A stretch of 64,000 bases of DNA from DAOTXK01 sp034435395 (GTDB taxonomy: Bacteria; Chloroflexota; Anaerolineae; Aggregatilineales; Ch27). The translations under genes were made by a program, and so were the position numbers. The notes beneath the pieces were generated by a model. It made no database searches, was not told where the DNA came from, and was given only the letters and a program-made list of their open reading frames with translations. Location of the stretch: positions 14,793-78,792 of the forward strand of contig DAOTXK010000268.1 of NCBI GenBank assembly GCA_034435395.1, in the 5' to 3' direction. Of the stretch, positions 18,904-27,406 are shown piece by piece (within the stretch, counting starts at the first letter, position 1; each line of letters opens with the position of its first letter).

Positions 18904-19539
18904 ATGAAGGAGCGAGACTATCCAATCACCATCGGCGTCGCGGGAGGCACCGCCTCCGGCAAGAGCACTGTCTCCTACAACCTGCTTCAACAGGCGGGCA
19001 GCCACAACATCGCCCATCTGGCCCACGATGCCTACTACCGTGAGTCCGACCACATCCCGCGCACCCAAGACGGCCTCCTCAACTACGACCATCCCGACTC
19101 CCTGGAAACCAGCCTGCTAATCGAGCACATTCGTCAGTTGCAGCAATGGCATCCTGTTGAAACCCCGATCTATGACTTCACCACGCATAAGCGTCTGCCA
19201 GGTACACTCACCGTCCAGCCACAGCCCGTGATTCTGGTGGAAGGGATTCTGCTCTTTGTCGAGCCGGAATTGCGCGAGTTGTTTGACATCCGCATCTTCG
19301 TGGATACGCCGGATGACATTCGTCTGATCCGTCGGATCAGGCGGGATGTCGCCGAACGTGGTCGGACGGTGGACTCCGTAATCGAACAGTACCTCGCCAC
19401 TGTACGCCCCATGCACCTGGAATTCGTCGAGCCAAGCAAACGCTACGCTGATGTCATCATCCCGGAAGGCGGCTTTAATAAGGTCGCCATCGACATGTTG
19501 GCAGCCCGCATCCGGGCCATGCTGGAAGGCCGACGCTAG
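18904..19539 (+). CDS. udk: Uridine kinase
   Basis: This pyrimidine-salvage enzyme phosphorylates uridine and cytidine with ATP or GTP. The P-loop GGTASGKS lies at residues 14-21, followed by HDAYYRE, NYDHPDSLETSLL, PIYDFTTHKR and ILVEGILLF, all characteristic of uridine kinase rather than phosphoribulokinase. The 211-residue length is normal. AGGGAGG lies 7 bases before the ATG. The gene overlaps the last 4 bases of the convergent 93-residue gene. Confidence 0.95.
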   Translation: MKERDYPITIGVAGGTASGKSTVSYNLLQQAGSHNIAHLAHDAYYRESDHIPRTQDGLLNYDHPDSLETSLLIEHIRQLQQWHPVETPIYDFTTHKRLPGTLTVQPQPVILVEGILLFVEPELRELFDIRIFVDTPDDIRLIRRIRRDVAERGRTVDSVIEQYLATVRPMHLEFVEPSKRYADVIIPEGGFNKVAIDMLAARIRAMLEGRR

Positions 19540-19817
19540 GGCTTGGGTTCTTCGCTGGAAGGCGTCACGGTACGGACCAATTCCACCAGAAAGGCAGAGG
19601 CTTCATCCAGACGTTTTTTGAGGTCCTGCATCTCCGTCAGCGCCATGTCGGGGCGTCGTTCCCAGGCTTTCAGCACGATCTCGGCTTGAAGGCTCAGGTT
19701 AGTCACCCGACCGCCCAGATGATCGTGCAGGAGATCGGCCAGCCATCGGCGTGCCTCTGGAGACAGGTACTCATTGATCTGCCGCCGCAGTTCATCAGGA
19801 TCGAATGTCTTGGCCAC
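19536..19817 (-). CDS. Orphan DHp-like helical protein
   Basis: The 93-residue product contains LLHDHLGGRVTNLSLQAE, which resembles the phospho-acceptor helix of HisKA_3 histidine kinases (HDxxGQ-type), and a second amphipathic helix. There is no HATPase domain, no receiver and no membrane segment. The GTG start has GGGGGA upstream. It is divergent from a GAF-PAS histidine kinase. It may be a phosphotransfer, dimerisation or decoy partner, or simply a helical protein; the similarity is short. Confidence 0.6.
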   Translation of the reverse strand: MAKTFDPDELRRQINEYLSPEARRWLADLLHDHLGGRVTNLSLQAEIVLKAWERRPDMALTEMQDLKKRLDEASAFLVELVRTVTPSSEEPKP

Positions 19818-19931
19818 GATTTCCCCCTACCCAACATACCATGCTTACCCAGGGCCTGATCCTATCATACGCCAATCCGCATCCTTGAGCGAGTTACCTT
19901 CCGTCGCACCTGTACGACGGACCTTGCTGCG

Positions 19932-19960
19932 TTGCCCCGTGTGACCCCTGATGCTATAAT
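19932..19960 (+). promoter_or_regulatory. Promoter of the GAF-PAS histidine kinase
   Basis: TTGCCC (19932-19937), 17 bases and a perfect TATAAT (19955-19960). The expected start of transcription near 19967 lies after the ATG at 19959, so it argues against that ATG being the start codon. Confidence 0.65.
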
Positions 19961-20093
19961 GCCCAAGACTGACCCAGACCATACCGGCGGGGCACGCGGC
20001 CTGACCAGCCTGCGTCAGCGCCCTCAGTTTGAGGTTGGGGCGCGTACACCCCTCACCGCGAGAGCAGTGGTACGAGTCATCGGAGATGATGTA

Positions 20094-21689
20094 GTGGAGC
20101 AACCGGGCAAAACAGTCGAAGCCTTCGCCGACATGCAAGCGCGTTTGCAGCAGCAGCTGGCCGAACAAACGCTCCTGTTGCAGGTTAGCCAACGATTGGC
20201 TTCCGGCTTTGATCTCACCAAAACCATGCCCCATGTTGCCCAAAGCGCCCAACAGGTCGCCAAGGCCAGCGCCGCGCGGGTGGTGGTGAGCGATATGACC
20301 GGCAGGGCTTCTTTCGGGGCCGGGCGACTGGCGAAAGCGCTGGCAGACCTGGATGATCACCTGCTCCAACTGTCACAGCAGATCGGGCAGGTCACCATCA
20401 CCAATCTGGCGGACCGAGCCGCCGATCCTGACTACGCGCCGCTGGCCAAGCGCCTGGGCGCGGTGGCGTTGTGGCCACTACAGGTCGAAATCCAGCATCA
20501 AGGGGTGCTGTGGCTGGGTTACGAGCGCCCCCACGAATTCACCGAAAGCGAGCAAACCTTCCTGTCCACTCTGGCCGTCCAGGCATCCATCGCCATTGCC
20601 AATGCCCGTTCCTACCAGGAGGCCAAAAATGGCCGCCAATGGCTGGAAGCGGTCCTGGGCAGCACCGCCGATCCGGTGCTGGTCGTCGATCACGATGGCC
20701 GGATATCGCTGATCAATCATGCCGCTGAGGAGCTCCTCAACGTCGACGCTGCCGCTGTCAAAGGGCAGCCCGTCTCCGCTGTCCTGGAGGCTTATCCCCG
20801 GCTGCTGCGCTTCTTTGAGAATGACGGCGATCTGGCCGAAGATGAGGAGTGGAGCAGCCCAGGCGGCAGGACCTTTTCGCCGCGTCTATCCAGAGTCGAG
20901 TCGAATGCTGGGGAGCCAGCCAGTTATGTGCTGGTCCTACGGGATATCACCCACTTCAAACTCCTGATCAGAAATCAGGCTGAGTTCGTGCGGCTGGTAT
21001 CTCATGATCTGCGCTCGCCGCTGACGTACATGCAGGGTTTTGCCAGCATGCTGAACATGGTCGGCGAATTGAACGAGCGCCAGACGGATTTTGCCGAGAA
21101 GATTCTCAACGGCATCAGCCAGATGACGGCCCTGGTGGATAACATCCAGGATGCCGGCCGCTGGGACCCGGAGACCGGATTTTATGAGATGTCCCGTGAG
21201 CCGACCGACGTCACCGTGCTTGTCCGGGACATCGTATCCAACCATCAAGCCGTGGCCGACAAACAACATGTCACAATCAAAGCCACGATTGCGCCGGACA
21301 TCCCTATCGTCAACGTCGACAGCCTCATGGTCGAACGCGCGCTGATCAACCTGGTCAGCAACGCGATCAAGTACTCGCCGGATGGCGGGGAGGTCGATGT
21401 CTCCGTCACCGTGAAAGACGAAGCGCTGGTGATTTGCGTCCGTGACACCGGCCTGGGAATCGCCAAGGAACACATCCCCCTGCTTTTTAAACGGGGGAGC
21501 CGCGTGGTCACACCGGAGATCAAAAAGAATCGAATCAAAGGCAGTGGCCTGGGGCTGTTCATCGTCCGCAGCGTGGCCCGGCGGCATAGCGGCGACGCCT
21601 GGGTGGAGAGCCAACCGGGCAAAGGCAGCAAGTTCTACTTCAGCTTCCCGCTCTCCGGCGCTAACCTGGTAGGCAGTGGCAGCCGGTGA
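20094..21689 (+). CDS. GAF-PAS sensor histidine kinase
   Basis: This is a cytoplasmic sensor kinase with, in order, a GAF domain (about 20-180), a PAS domain (about 185-290), a HisKA domain with phospho-acceptor His304 in SHDLRSPLTY, and an HATPase domain with NAIKYSPDGGEV, RDTGLGI and GSGLGLFIVR. No membrane segment is seen, so the signal is probably cytosolic. The frame is open from 19932, with an ATG at 19959, but a strong promoter overlaps that ATG. I chose the GTG at 20094, which has GGAGATGAT upstream and starts just before the coiled coil that leads into GAF. No response regulator is adjacent. Confidence 0.88.
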   Translation: MEQPGKTVEAFADMQARLQQQLAEQTLLLQVSQRLASGFDLTKTMPHVAQSAQQVAKASAARVVVSDMTGRASFGAGRLAKALADLDDHLLQLSQQIGQVTITNLADRAADPDYAPLAKRLGAVALWPLQVEIQHQGVLWLGYERPHEFTESEQTFLSTLAVQASIAIANARSYQEAKNGRQWLEAVLGSTADPVLVVDHDGRISLINHAAEELLNVDAAAVKGQPVSAVLEAYPRLLRFFENDGDLAEDEEWSSPGGRTFSPRLSRVESNAGEPASYVLVLRDITHFKLLIRNQAEFVRLVSHDLRSPLTYMQGFASMLNMVGELNERQTDFAEKILNGISQMTALVDNIQDAGRWDPETGFYEMSREPTDVTVLVRDIVSNHQAVADKQHVTIKATIAPDIPIVNVDSLMVERALINLVSNAIKYSPDGGEVDVSVTVKDEALVICVRDTGLGIAKEHIPLLFKRGSRVVTPEIKKNRIKGSGLGLFIVRSVARRHSGDAWVESQPGKGSKFYFSFPLSGANLVGSGSR

Positions 21690-21764
21690 GTCGCTTATCC
21701 CCAACCGGTGGTGGCAGTCTTCGCCCCGGCCCCGGCCGGGGTACGTTTTCAGGTGGATTCGCGC

Positions 21765-23597
21765 ATGACCATCCGCATATTGCCTGAGAGCGTCGCCGCC
21801 CAGATCGCGGCAGGCGAAGTGGTGGAGCGTCCGGCCTCCGTGGTCAAGGAACTGGTGGAAAATGCGCTCGACGCCGCCGCCAGCGACATCCGGGTGGAGA
21901 CCGAAGCAGGCGGGCAGCAGCTCATCCGCGTCAGCGACGATGGGCACGGCATCCCCGCCGCCGACGTTGAGCGGGCCTTCGCCCGCCACGCCACCAGCAA
22001 GATCAGCACCATCGAGGACCTGACTCACCTCAGCACGCTGGGATTCCGGGGAGAAGCGCTGCACAGCATCGCCGCCGTCAGCCGGGTAACACTGACCACA
22101 CGTCATGCTGGCGAATCGGCAGGCACCCAGGTCCGGGTGGAAGGCGGCACCGTCCGCGCCCACCGCCCGACCGGCGCTCCGGCGGGGACAGTGGTCACGG
22201 TGGAAGATCTGTTCTACAACACGCCAGCCCGCCTCAAATTCCTCAAAACCACGACCACCGAGCGCCGTCGCATCACAACCATGGTCATGAATTATGCCAT
22301 GGCCTATCCGGCGGTCCGTTTCGCCCTGTACCACGATGGGCGGGAGGTGTTTCGATCCTACGGCGCGGGCGGGTTGTCCGATGTCCTGGTGAAAGTCGTC
22401 GGCCCGGAGACCTTCCGCCATATGCTGGAAGTCCAGCCCCAGCCGCCCGCCCGGCCAGACCTGCCAGCAGTGGAAGTGTACGGCTACACATCCTCCCCCA
22501 GCCAGAACCGCGCCAATCGCTCCCACATCACCCTGTTTGTCAACGGGCGGGTCATCCAGGATGCCTCGCTCGCCTATGCGGTCACCCAGGCTTATCACAC
22601 CCTGCTGCCGAAGGGCCGCTGCCCGATAGCCGTGCTTATGATCACTCTGCCGCCGGAAGAAGTGGATGTGAACGTGCACCCCACCAAAGCCGAGGTGCGG
22701 TTCCGCAGCCCGGATGCCGTCTTTGCGGCGGTGCAGCGGGCCGTGCGCAGCGCCGTCATCGATCAGGCACCCGTCCCATCCGTCCGCCTGCAGGGCTTCA
22801 GTTCAACCCATGCGCCCGGCTGGCAAGACCGGCGGGAGAGCCTCCTGCGCGCGGGCCAACGGCGGCCTGCCGCCCGGCAGCAAGACCTGGGGCTGGAGTT
22901 AGAAACCCCGGGCGGTTATGGTCAACAGGGAACGGAGCGACGGCGCGAATCGGTTGCCGATGATGAGGCATTCGTCGCCTCGCTCCCGGAAGGGCCGGAA
23001 CGTCCCTCGCAACCCCGAACGCTGCCCATGCTCCGCGTGCTGGGGCAGATCGGCGCCAGTTACATTGTGGCTGAAGGTCCGGTGGGCCTTTACCTGATCG
23101 ACCAGCACGCCGCGCACGAGCGCATCCTCTACGAACAGTTTATGGCCGAGCAGGCTTCCCGCCAGCCAGCGGCCCAGCACACGCTGGACACCGTCACGGT
23201 GGAACTGCCTCTGTCCGCAGCATCGCTGGTTGAAGAGCACCTGGACGTGCTGTCCAGGCTGGGCTTCGTGTTGGAACCGTTTGGCGGGGGGACGTTTCGC
23301 GTCCGGGCGGTCCCCACTTTACTGGCCGACCGCGATCCCGCGGAGGCGGTGCGCGCCATCGTCGACGACCTGGAAAGTGGTGCCGAGCCTGGTCAGGCCA
23401 CGCTGGAAGAGAAGATCAGCCGGCGGGTCTGTAAAACCGCGGCGATAAAAGCTGGCCAGGTGCTCAGCGTGACGGAGATGCAGGCGCTCATCCGCCAGTT
23501 GGAGCGTTGCCAGTCCCCTCACACCTGTCCCCATGGCCGCCCGACCCTGATACACATCAGCGCGGAACAACTGGCGAAGGAATTCGGTCGCACCTGA
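21765..23597 (+). CDS. mutL: DNA mismatch repair protein MutL
   Basis: MutL links MutS mismatch recognition to strand incision and unwinding. The GHKL ATPase domain has ELVENALDA, DDGHGI, RHATSKI and GFRGEALHSIAAV. The C-terminal domain keeps the endonuclease motif DQHAAHERILYE, the VCKTAAIKAG segment and CPHGRPT, so this is a nicking MutL of the type found in bacteria without MutH. The 610-residue protein starts at the ATG at 21765, with AGGTGG 8 bases upstream. The frame is open before it, but that extension is not conserved. Confidence 0.95.
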   Translation: MTIRILPESVAAQIAAGEVVERPASVVKELVENALDAAASDIRVETEAGGQQLIRVSDDGHGIPAADVERAFARHATSKISTIEDLTHLSTLGFRGEALHSIAAVSRVTLTTRHAGESAGTQVRVEGGTVRAHRPTGAPAGTVVTVEDLFYNTPARLKFLKTTTTERRRITTMVMNYAMAYPAVRFALYHDGREVFRSYGAGGLSDVLVKVVGPETFRHMLEVQPQPPARPDLPAVEVYGYTSSPSQNRANRSHITLFVNGRVIQDASLAYAVTQAYHTLLPKGRCPIAVLMITLPPEEVDVNVHPTKAEVRFRSPDAVFAAVQRAVRSAVIDQAPVPSVRLQGFSSTHAPGWQDRRESLLRAGQRRPAARQQDLGLELETPGGYGQQGTERRRESVADDEAFVASLPEGPERPSQPRTLPMLRVLGQIGASYIVAEGPVGLYLIDQHAAHERILYEQFMAEQASRQPAAQHTLDTVTVELPLSAASLVEEHLDVLSRLGFVLEPFGGGTFRVRAVPTLLADRDPAEAVRAIVDDLESGAEPGQATLEEKISRRVCKTAAIKAGQVLSVTEMQALIRQLERCQSPHTCPHGRPTLIHISAEQLAKEFGRT

Positions 23598-23657
23598 GTC
23601 CACGCGTTCGGCGGCGCGAGCGCTGACCATCGGCGCGGCGTCGAAGAAGGGCTATCC

Positions 23658-24023
23658 ATGAAACATTACCGGCGTCTGATCCTTCTGGTCGCAGGGTTGC
23701 TGCTGCTGGCGGGCTGCACGGGCCAGTCGACCCTCATCTTCGAAAACTCCACCGTTTGTGGCACCATTCAGATCGAGCTGACCAACACGCAGAACGATGT
23801 CACGGAGACCTATCAGGTTCCGACTGGCGAGACTTTAACCATCGGAGTCGCGCCAGATGTCACATACCGTTATGTGATCGACTACAGCGCCGCCCAGGAC
23901 AGCCCACAAGGCTACCGCTGCATCGCCGTCCAGCGGGGAGAAGTATCCGTCCCCAACGGCTCCTCCACCCGGTTCAACCTGACGGCGGCCACGCCGACGC
24001 CATCCGCCGCCCCTGGTGGATAG
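23658..24023 (+). CDS. Small lipoprotein
   Basis: The 121-residue product has a basic N-terminus, a hydrophobic stretch and the lipobox LLAGC at residues 18-22, so it should be lipid-anchored outside the membrane. The mature part has a short predicted beta-rich region with two cysteines (CGTIQIE and GYRCIAV) that could form a disulphide. It ends in a TPTPSAAPGG tail. No family is recognised. It lies 60 bases after mutL on the same strand, possibly with its own promoter, and converges on the LysM lipoprotein gene. Confidence 0.75.
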   Translation: MKHYRRLILLVAGLLLLAGCTGQSTLIFENSTVCGTIQIELTNTQNDVTETYQVPTGETLTIGVAPDVTYRYVIDYSAAQDSPQGYRCIAVQRGEVSVPNGSSTRFNLTAATPTPSAAPGG

Positions 24024-24048
24024 TAAACGGCCTGGAGTCGTTCCGACC

Positions 24049-25125
24049 TCACGGTGCTCTCCACTGGAAGGGGCGCTCGTCGCCCAGCGCCCCGACGATC
24101 ACGGCCACGTTGTCGTCCCGGACGTGCACCACCACCACCCGCCAGGTGATCTCATGGGGCGAGGCATCCATCGGCTGCAACTCGGCGGGCAGCGCCAGCG
24201 TGTTGCCCTGCGTAAACTGCGTGTAAACCGCGCCGGTCGTGTGGTCAGTGACCGTGACCTGGTAATACTCTCCCGGCTGCAACACGCCTGCCGACACCCA
24301 CCGCAAAACCAGCGGCCCTCCCGCGATGATGTCCCCCGGCGATGGCCATAACAGACGCACCGGGCTGAACGTCGGCGTAGGCGTCGGGGTCTCGTTGCCT
24401 GACGGCGTTGGTGAGAGCGTCGGCGTGGGCGTCGGCGCAGGGACAACGAGCTCCTGTCCAATACTGAGCGATGGATTGCAGTCCGGCCCGCCGCTGGGAT
24501 GGGCAAAATCACACCCAAACCAATCCAGTTGGGGGTTCAACTGGCTTAGAATCATCATGGTGGTGTTGTACTGAAGCGCGATTCCGATGATGGTCTGCCC
24601 CTCTTCCACCACGTGTGTCATCCGCATCATTTCCGGCGTCGGTGACATCGGATGCTGGGCGAAAAAAGTCGCCGTCAGCTCGCCTCCCAATGGGGTCGGC
24701 GTCGGCGTCGGGCGCGGGATCAGGATCACCGACCCCGGCGGCGGCAGCCGATCCGCGTTGGGCACATTGGGATTCATGGTGACCACCTCGTCCAGCACAG
24801 CCAGACTGCGATGCCCGTAGGTCTGGACAATGGCGATTAACTGGTCCCCCTCCTGCAAGACATGTTCAAACGGCCCCGGCGTGTCCGTGATGGTCGGCGT
24901 GGCGGAGGGTGTGACTGGCGTAGGCGTATCGGCGGGGGTGATGGCCGCTACATCAGGTGGCGTAGGCGTGGGTGTCGGCGATAGCGGCGAAAGCGTATCG
25001 GTGGCCATCGGCGGGGGAGTGGAAAGCGGCGTAGGGGCCACAATGGGGCTGAAATTGCAGCCACCCAGAATCAGACCCAGACTGAGCAACAACCACCCGG
25101 CGAAGGGAAACCAAAGACGGGCCAT
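24049..25125 (-). CDS. LysM lipoprotein with two LysM repeats
   Basis: A signal sequence with lipobox LILGGC (about residue 22) anchors the 358-residue protein outside the membrane. A Thr/Pro linker is followed by LysM-like repeats (HVLQEGDQLIAIVQTYG and HVVEEGQTIIGIALQYN), the second interrupted by a short insert with two cysteines (GCDF...GGPDC). A second TPTPT linker leads to a C-terminal domain of about 100 residues (LLWPSPGDIIAGG...WRVVVVHV), which is beta-rich and may be Ig-like. LysM normally binds peptidoglycan or chitin-like glycans. The ATG at 25125 has GAGG 7 bases upstream. It is a paralogue of the gene directly upstream, 7 bases away. Confidence 0.85.
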   Translation of the reverse strand: MARLWFPFAGWLLLSLGLILGGCNFSPIVAPTPLSTPPPMATDTLSPLSPTPTPTPPDVAAITPADTPTPVTPSATPTITDTPGPFEHVLQEGDQLIAIVQTYGHRSLAVLDEVVTMNPNVPNADRLPPPGSVILIPRPTPTPTPLGGELTATFFAQHPMSPTPEMMRMTHVVEEGQTIIGIALQYNTTMMILSQLNPQLDWFGCDFAHPSGGPDCNPSLSIGQELVVPAPTPTPTLSPTPSGNETPTPTPTFSPVRLLWPSPGDIIAGGPLVLRWVSAGVLQPGEYYQVTVTDHTTGAVYTQFTQGNTLALPAELQPMDASPHEITWRVVVVHVRDDNVAVIVGALGDERPFQWRAP

Positions 25126-25132
25126 AGGTTCC

Positions 25133-26494
25133 TCAGCGACTGTCCCAGTAGAACATCCTGGGCTCTGTATGATACGTGACGGACGCCAGCCCGCCCTGGC
25201 CATTCGCCGGCCCCACCGCCACATCCCAGGTGAAGGAATGTCGCTGCCCATCGGTCGGCTGCCACTCTGCCGGGAGGATGAAGAAGGTTTCTCTTGTGAC
25301 CGCGCTGTAAACCACCCCGCCGATGGTGTCGCTCACTGTCACCAGATAGGCTTCCCCTTCGGCCAGCACGCCGGTAGACACCCAGCGCAGCGTCACCATC
25401 TCCCCCACGCCAAACAGCGCCCGATCACCAGGGCTCAGGAGCGCTGGCGCGTTGAAGGTTGCCGTGGGGGTCGGCGTCGGCGTCTCGCTACCGGACGGCG
25501 TCGGCGACAACGTCGGCGTGGGCGTTGGGGCGGGCACCCGCAGGCGCTGCCCGATGTACAGGTTGACGATGCAGTTTGGCCCCCCGCTGTCCATGCCAAA
25601 ATCGCACTGTGAGAACGTCACTTCCGGGTTCAACTGCGACAGAATCTCCACATTGGCTTTAAACTGGAGGGCCACTGAAAGAATCGTATCGCCCGGCTGA
25701 ACCGTGTACCAGGTCACGCCGGGCTGCAAGGTGGCCGTCGGGATCACGGCGCTCACCGGAGTCGGCAACGACCCCTCCCCGCCCAACGCCAACATCGGCA
25801 GGCTGCTCTCTTGATCGCCAGTGCTTTCCTCTGCTTCACCATCCGGCACGCCCCCCGGCGTGGGCGTCGGCCAGGGGATCAGAATGCGCTGCCCGATCTG
25901 GAGGCTCTCCGCCGACCGCAGGCCGTTCAGGTCGATGATCGCGTCGATCACATCGAGACTTCGATGCCCACACCGCATCGCCAGCATGATCAGGGTGTCC
26001 CCCTCCCCCACGACCTGCTCACATGGGCCGGGCGTGGCCGTCGGCAGGGGAGTGTTCGTCGGCGGTGGCGGCGGCGTGAGCGTGGGCAGAAACAGGGTCG
26101 GCAGCAGCGTGCCGGAGGGTGCTGACACAGGAGGCCCACCCATGGCCAGCGTCGGCACAGCGGTGCGGCCGCCGGGTGGTGCAGGTCCTGCCCCCCCCGC
26201 GCCCATCCGCTGGAGCAGCGACGCCCCCGCCGAGAGGAGCAAGATAAGGCCCAAAATCCCGACCACCAGCAGCGCCACAACCATTCCCTGCCAGGGGCTG
26301 GCCAGATGTGGCGCAAAAAGGTCATCTTCGCCCAGCGCCATATCATAGACCGGACCCTGGCGCTGGTCAGAGGCCCGGCTGGTGGTCATCGTCGGTGCCT
26401 GCGGTTCCGGAATACGAGCGCCGCACATCGGACATTCCCTGCTGGAAGCCGGTAGCTTGGCCTGGCAGATCGGGCACTCGACTGGTCCGGGCAT
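25133..26494 (-). CDS. Zinc-ribbon, membrane-anchored LysM protein
   Basis: Residues 7-26 form a zinc ribbon (CPICQ and CPMCG). A single membrane helix follows at about residues 70-92 (MVVALLVVGILGLILLLS). Outside are two LysM repeats (VVGEGDTLIMLAMRCG and YTVQPGDTILSVALQF). The second has the same cysteine insert as its neighbour (QCDF...GGPNC), then a TPTPTLSPTPSG linker and the paralogous C-terminal domain. The topology is probably N-in, C-out, so the zinc ribbon would be cytosolic and LysM would face the wall. I chose the ATG at 26494 after a TATAAT at 26530-26525. A GTG 12 bases upstream is possible. Confidence 0.85.
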   Translation of the reverse strand: MPGPVECPICQAKLPASSRECPMCGARIPEPQAPTMTTSRASDQRQGPVYDMALGEDDLFAPHLASPWQGMVVALLVVGILGLILLLSAGASLLQRMGAGGAGPAPPGGRTAVPTLAMGGPPVSAPSGTLLPTLFLPTLTPPPPPTNTPLPTATPGPCEQVVGEGDTLIMLAMRCGHRSLDVIDAIIDLNGLRSAESLQIGQRILIPWPTPTPGGVPDGEAEESTGDQESSLPMLALGGEGSLPTPVSAVIPTATLQPGVTWYTVQPGDTILSVALQFKANVEILSQLNPEVTFSQCDFGMDSGGPNCIVNLYIGQRLRVPAPTPTPTLSPTPSGSETPTPTPTATFNAPALLSPGDRALFGVGEMVTLRWVSTGVLAEGEAYLVTVSDTIGGVVYSAVTRETFFILPAEWQPTDGQRHSFTWDVAVGPANGQGGLASVTYHTEPRMFYWDSR

Positions 26495-26524
26495 GGTTCT
26501 TCGCACTCCAAGTCAAACAGCGCG

Positions 26525-26530
26525 ATTATA
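26525..26530 (-). promoter_or_regulatory. -10 element of the LysM operon
   Basis: A perfect TATAAT on the minus strand lies about 30 bases before the zinc-ribbon LysM start. No convincing -35 hexamer is present. Confidence 0.5.
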
Positions 26531-26586
26531 GCAGGCCAGGGGGAACCCGCCAGAATCGGTGAATAGCGGCACTGATGCCTGACTCA

Positions 26587-27240
26587 TCATGGTCCCAACC
26601 CCCCGCCCGGCAGAGGGCGGACCAGCACATCCCAGCCCGCCACGATCAGGGCTGCCAGCTCGCGCAACTCGTACCAGTGGGCGCTGCGATATACGCGGCG
26701 ATCAGCCGCCAGGCCCAGAACATCCAGCCCCAGCAGCTCGCAGGTGAGCATCGCTCTGGGCAGGTGAAAGCGCTGTGTGACCAGCACCACCCGTTCCAGC
26801 CCATAAATCACCCGTCCCCGGTAACAGGTGTCATAGGTGCGCAGGCCCAATCGATCCCGGGTGATGGCCTGCTCCGGCACGCCTTGAGCGACCGCGTAGC
26901 GGGCCATCACCGTCGGCTCGTCGTAGTCGTCGGCGCGCCCATCGCCGGACATCAGCAAATGCGTGACCCGGCCCTCCCGGTATAGCTGGATAGCTGCATC
27001 CAGGCGATCGCGCAGGACAGCGGAGGGGACGCCACCACGCACCGCCGCGCCAAAGATGATGGCAGTACGGCCTCCCGGTATGTCAGCGGGGTCCTCCGCC
27101 ATACGCGGCTCATAACGCGCCGTCACCATGACTCGTAAGATCAGCGGCAGACCTATCGTCATTGCCATGCCGCTCCCCACCAGCAACAGCCAGAATCGTC
27201 GGCTTACACGGAATCTTCGGCGGCTAATCATCAGGCCCAT
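26587..27240 (-). CDS. SanA/YdcF-family (DUF218) membrane protein
   Basis: The 217-residue protein has one N-terminal membrane helix (about 14-36) and a DUF218/ElyC-SanA-YdcF domain: AIIFGAAVRGG, LLMSGDGR, the conserved acidic stretch DEPTVMARYAVAQGVP, and VVLVTQRFHLPRAM. Members are linked to envelope barrier function and cell-wall metabolism, but the reaction is not settled. An alternative start is the ATG at 27231. It is the third minus-strand gene here but is separated from the LysM genes by 92 bases. Confidence 0.87.
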   Translation of the reverse strand: MGLMISRRRFRVSRRFWLLLVGSGMAMTIGLPLILRVMVTARYEPRMAEDPADIPGGRTAIIFGAAVRGGVPSAVLRDRLDAAIQLYREGRVTHLLMSGDGRADDYDEPTVMARYAVAQGVPEQAITRDRLGLRTYDTCYRGRVIYGLERVVLVTQRFHLPRAMLTCELLGLDVLGLAADRRVYRSAHWYELRELAALIVAGWDVLVRPLPGGGLGP

Positions 27241-27337
27241 TCCAGTTCGAATGTATGCCAGCCAGACACTATCGGTTATTCCAGCCAGTACACGGCCAGC
27301 CCAAGCCCGGCAGCCAGGGATTATAATCGATCAGTTC

Positions 27338-27366
27338 TTGATCGCCATGAATGCGCCGTCTATAAT
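27338..27366 (+). promoter_or_regulatory. Promoter of the GNAT-glycosyltransferase pair
   Basis: TTGATC (27338-27343), 17 bases and TATAAT (27361-27366). The expected +1 near 27373 lies almost on an in-frame ATG (27374) and ahead of the preferred TTG start. Confidence 0.7.
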
Positions 27367-27406
27367 CGCCCTGATGCACCCGGCAGTGCTTCGTGAGGAA
27401 AATAAC

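Noticed and set aside
19955..19961. ATG at 19959 as histidine kinase start
   Set aside because: It overlaps a perfect TATAAT with a correctly spaced -35, so transcription should begin after it.
19845..20369. Minus-strand frame overlapping the histidine kinase start
   Set aside because: It lies opposite the GAF domain and the TTGCCC-TATAAT promoter; no family likeness.
20937..22679. Long open frame antisense to the histidine kinase and mutL
   Set aside because: It crosses two well-supported + strand genes and has the amino-acid bias of a shadow frame.
23658..24226. Second overlapping + strand frame across the small lipoprotein
   Set aside because: It has no signal or domain and runs into the convergent LysM gene; the lipoprotein frame has a clear lipobox.
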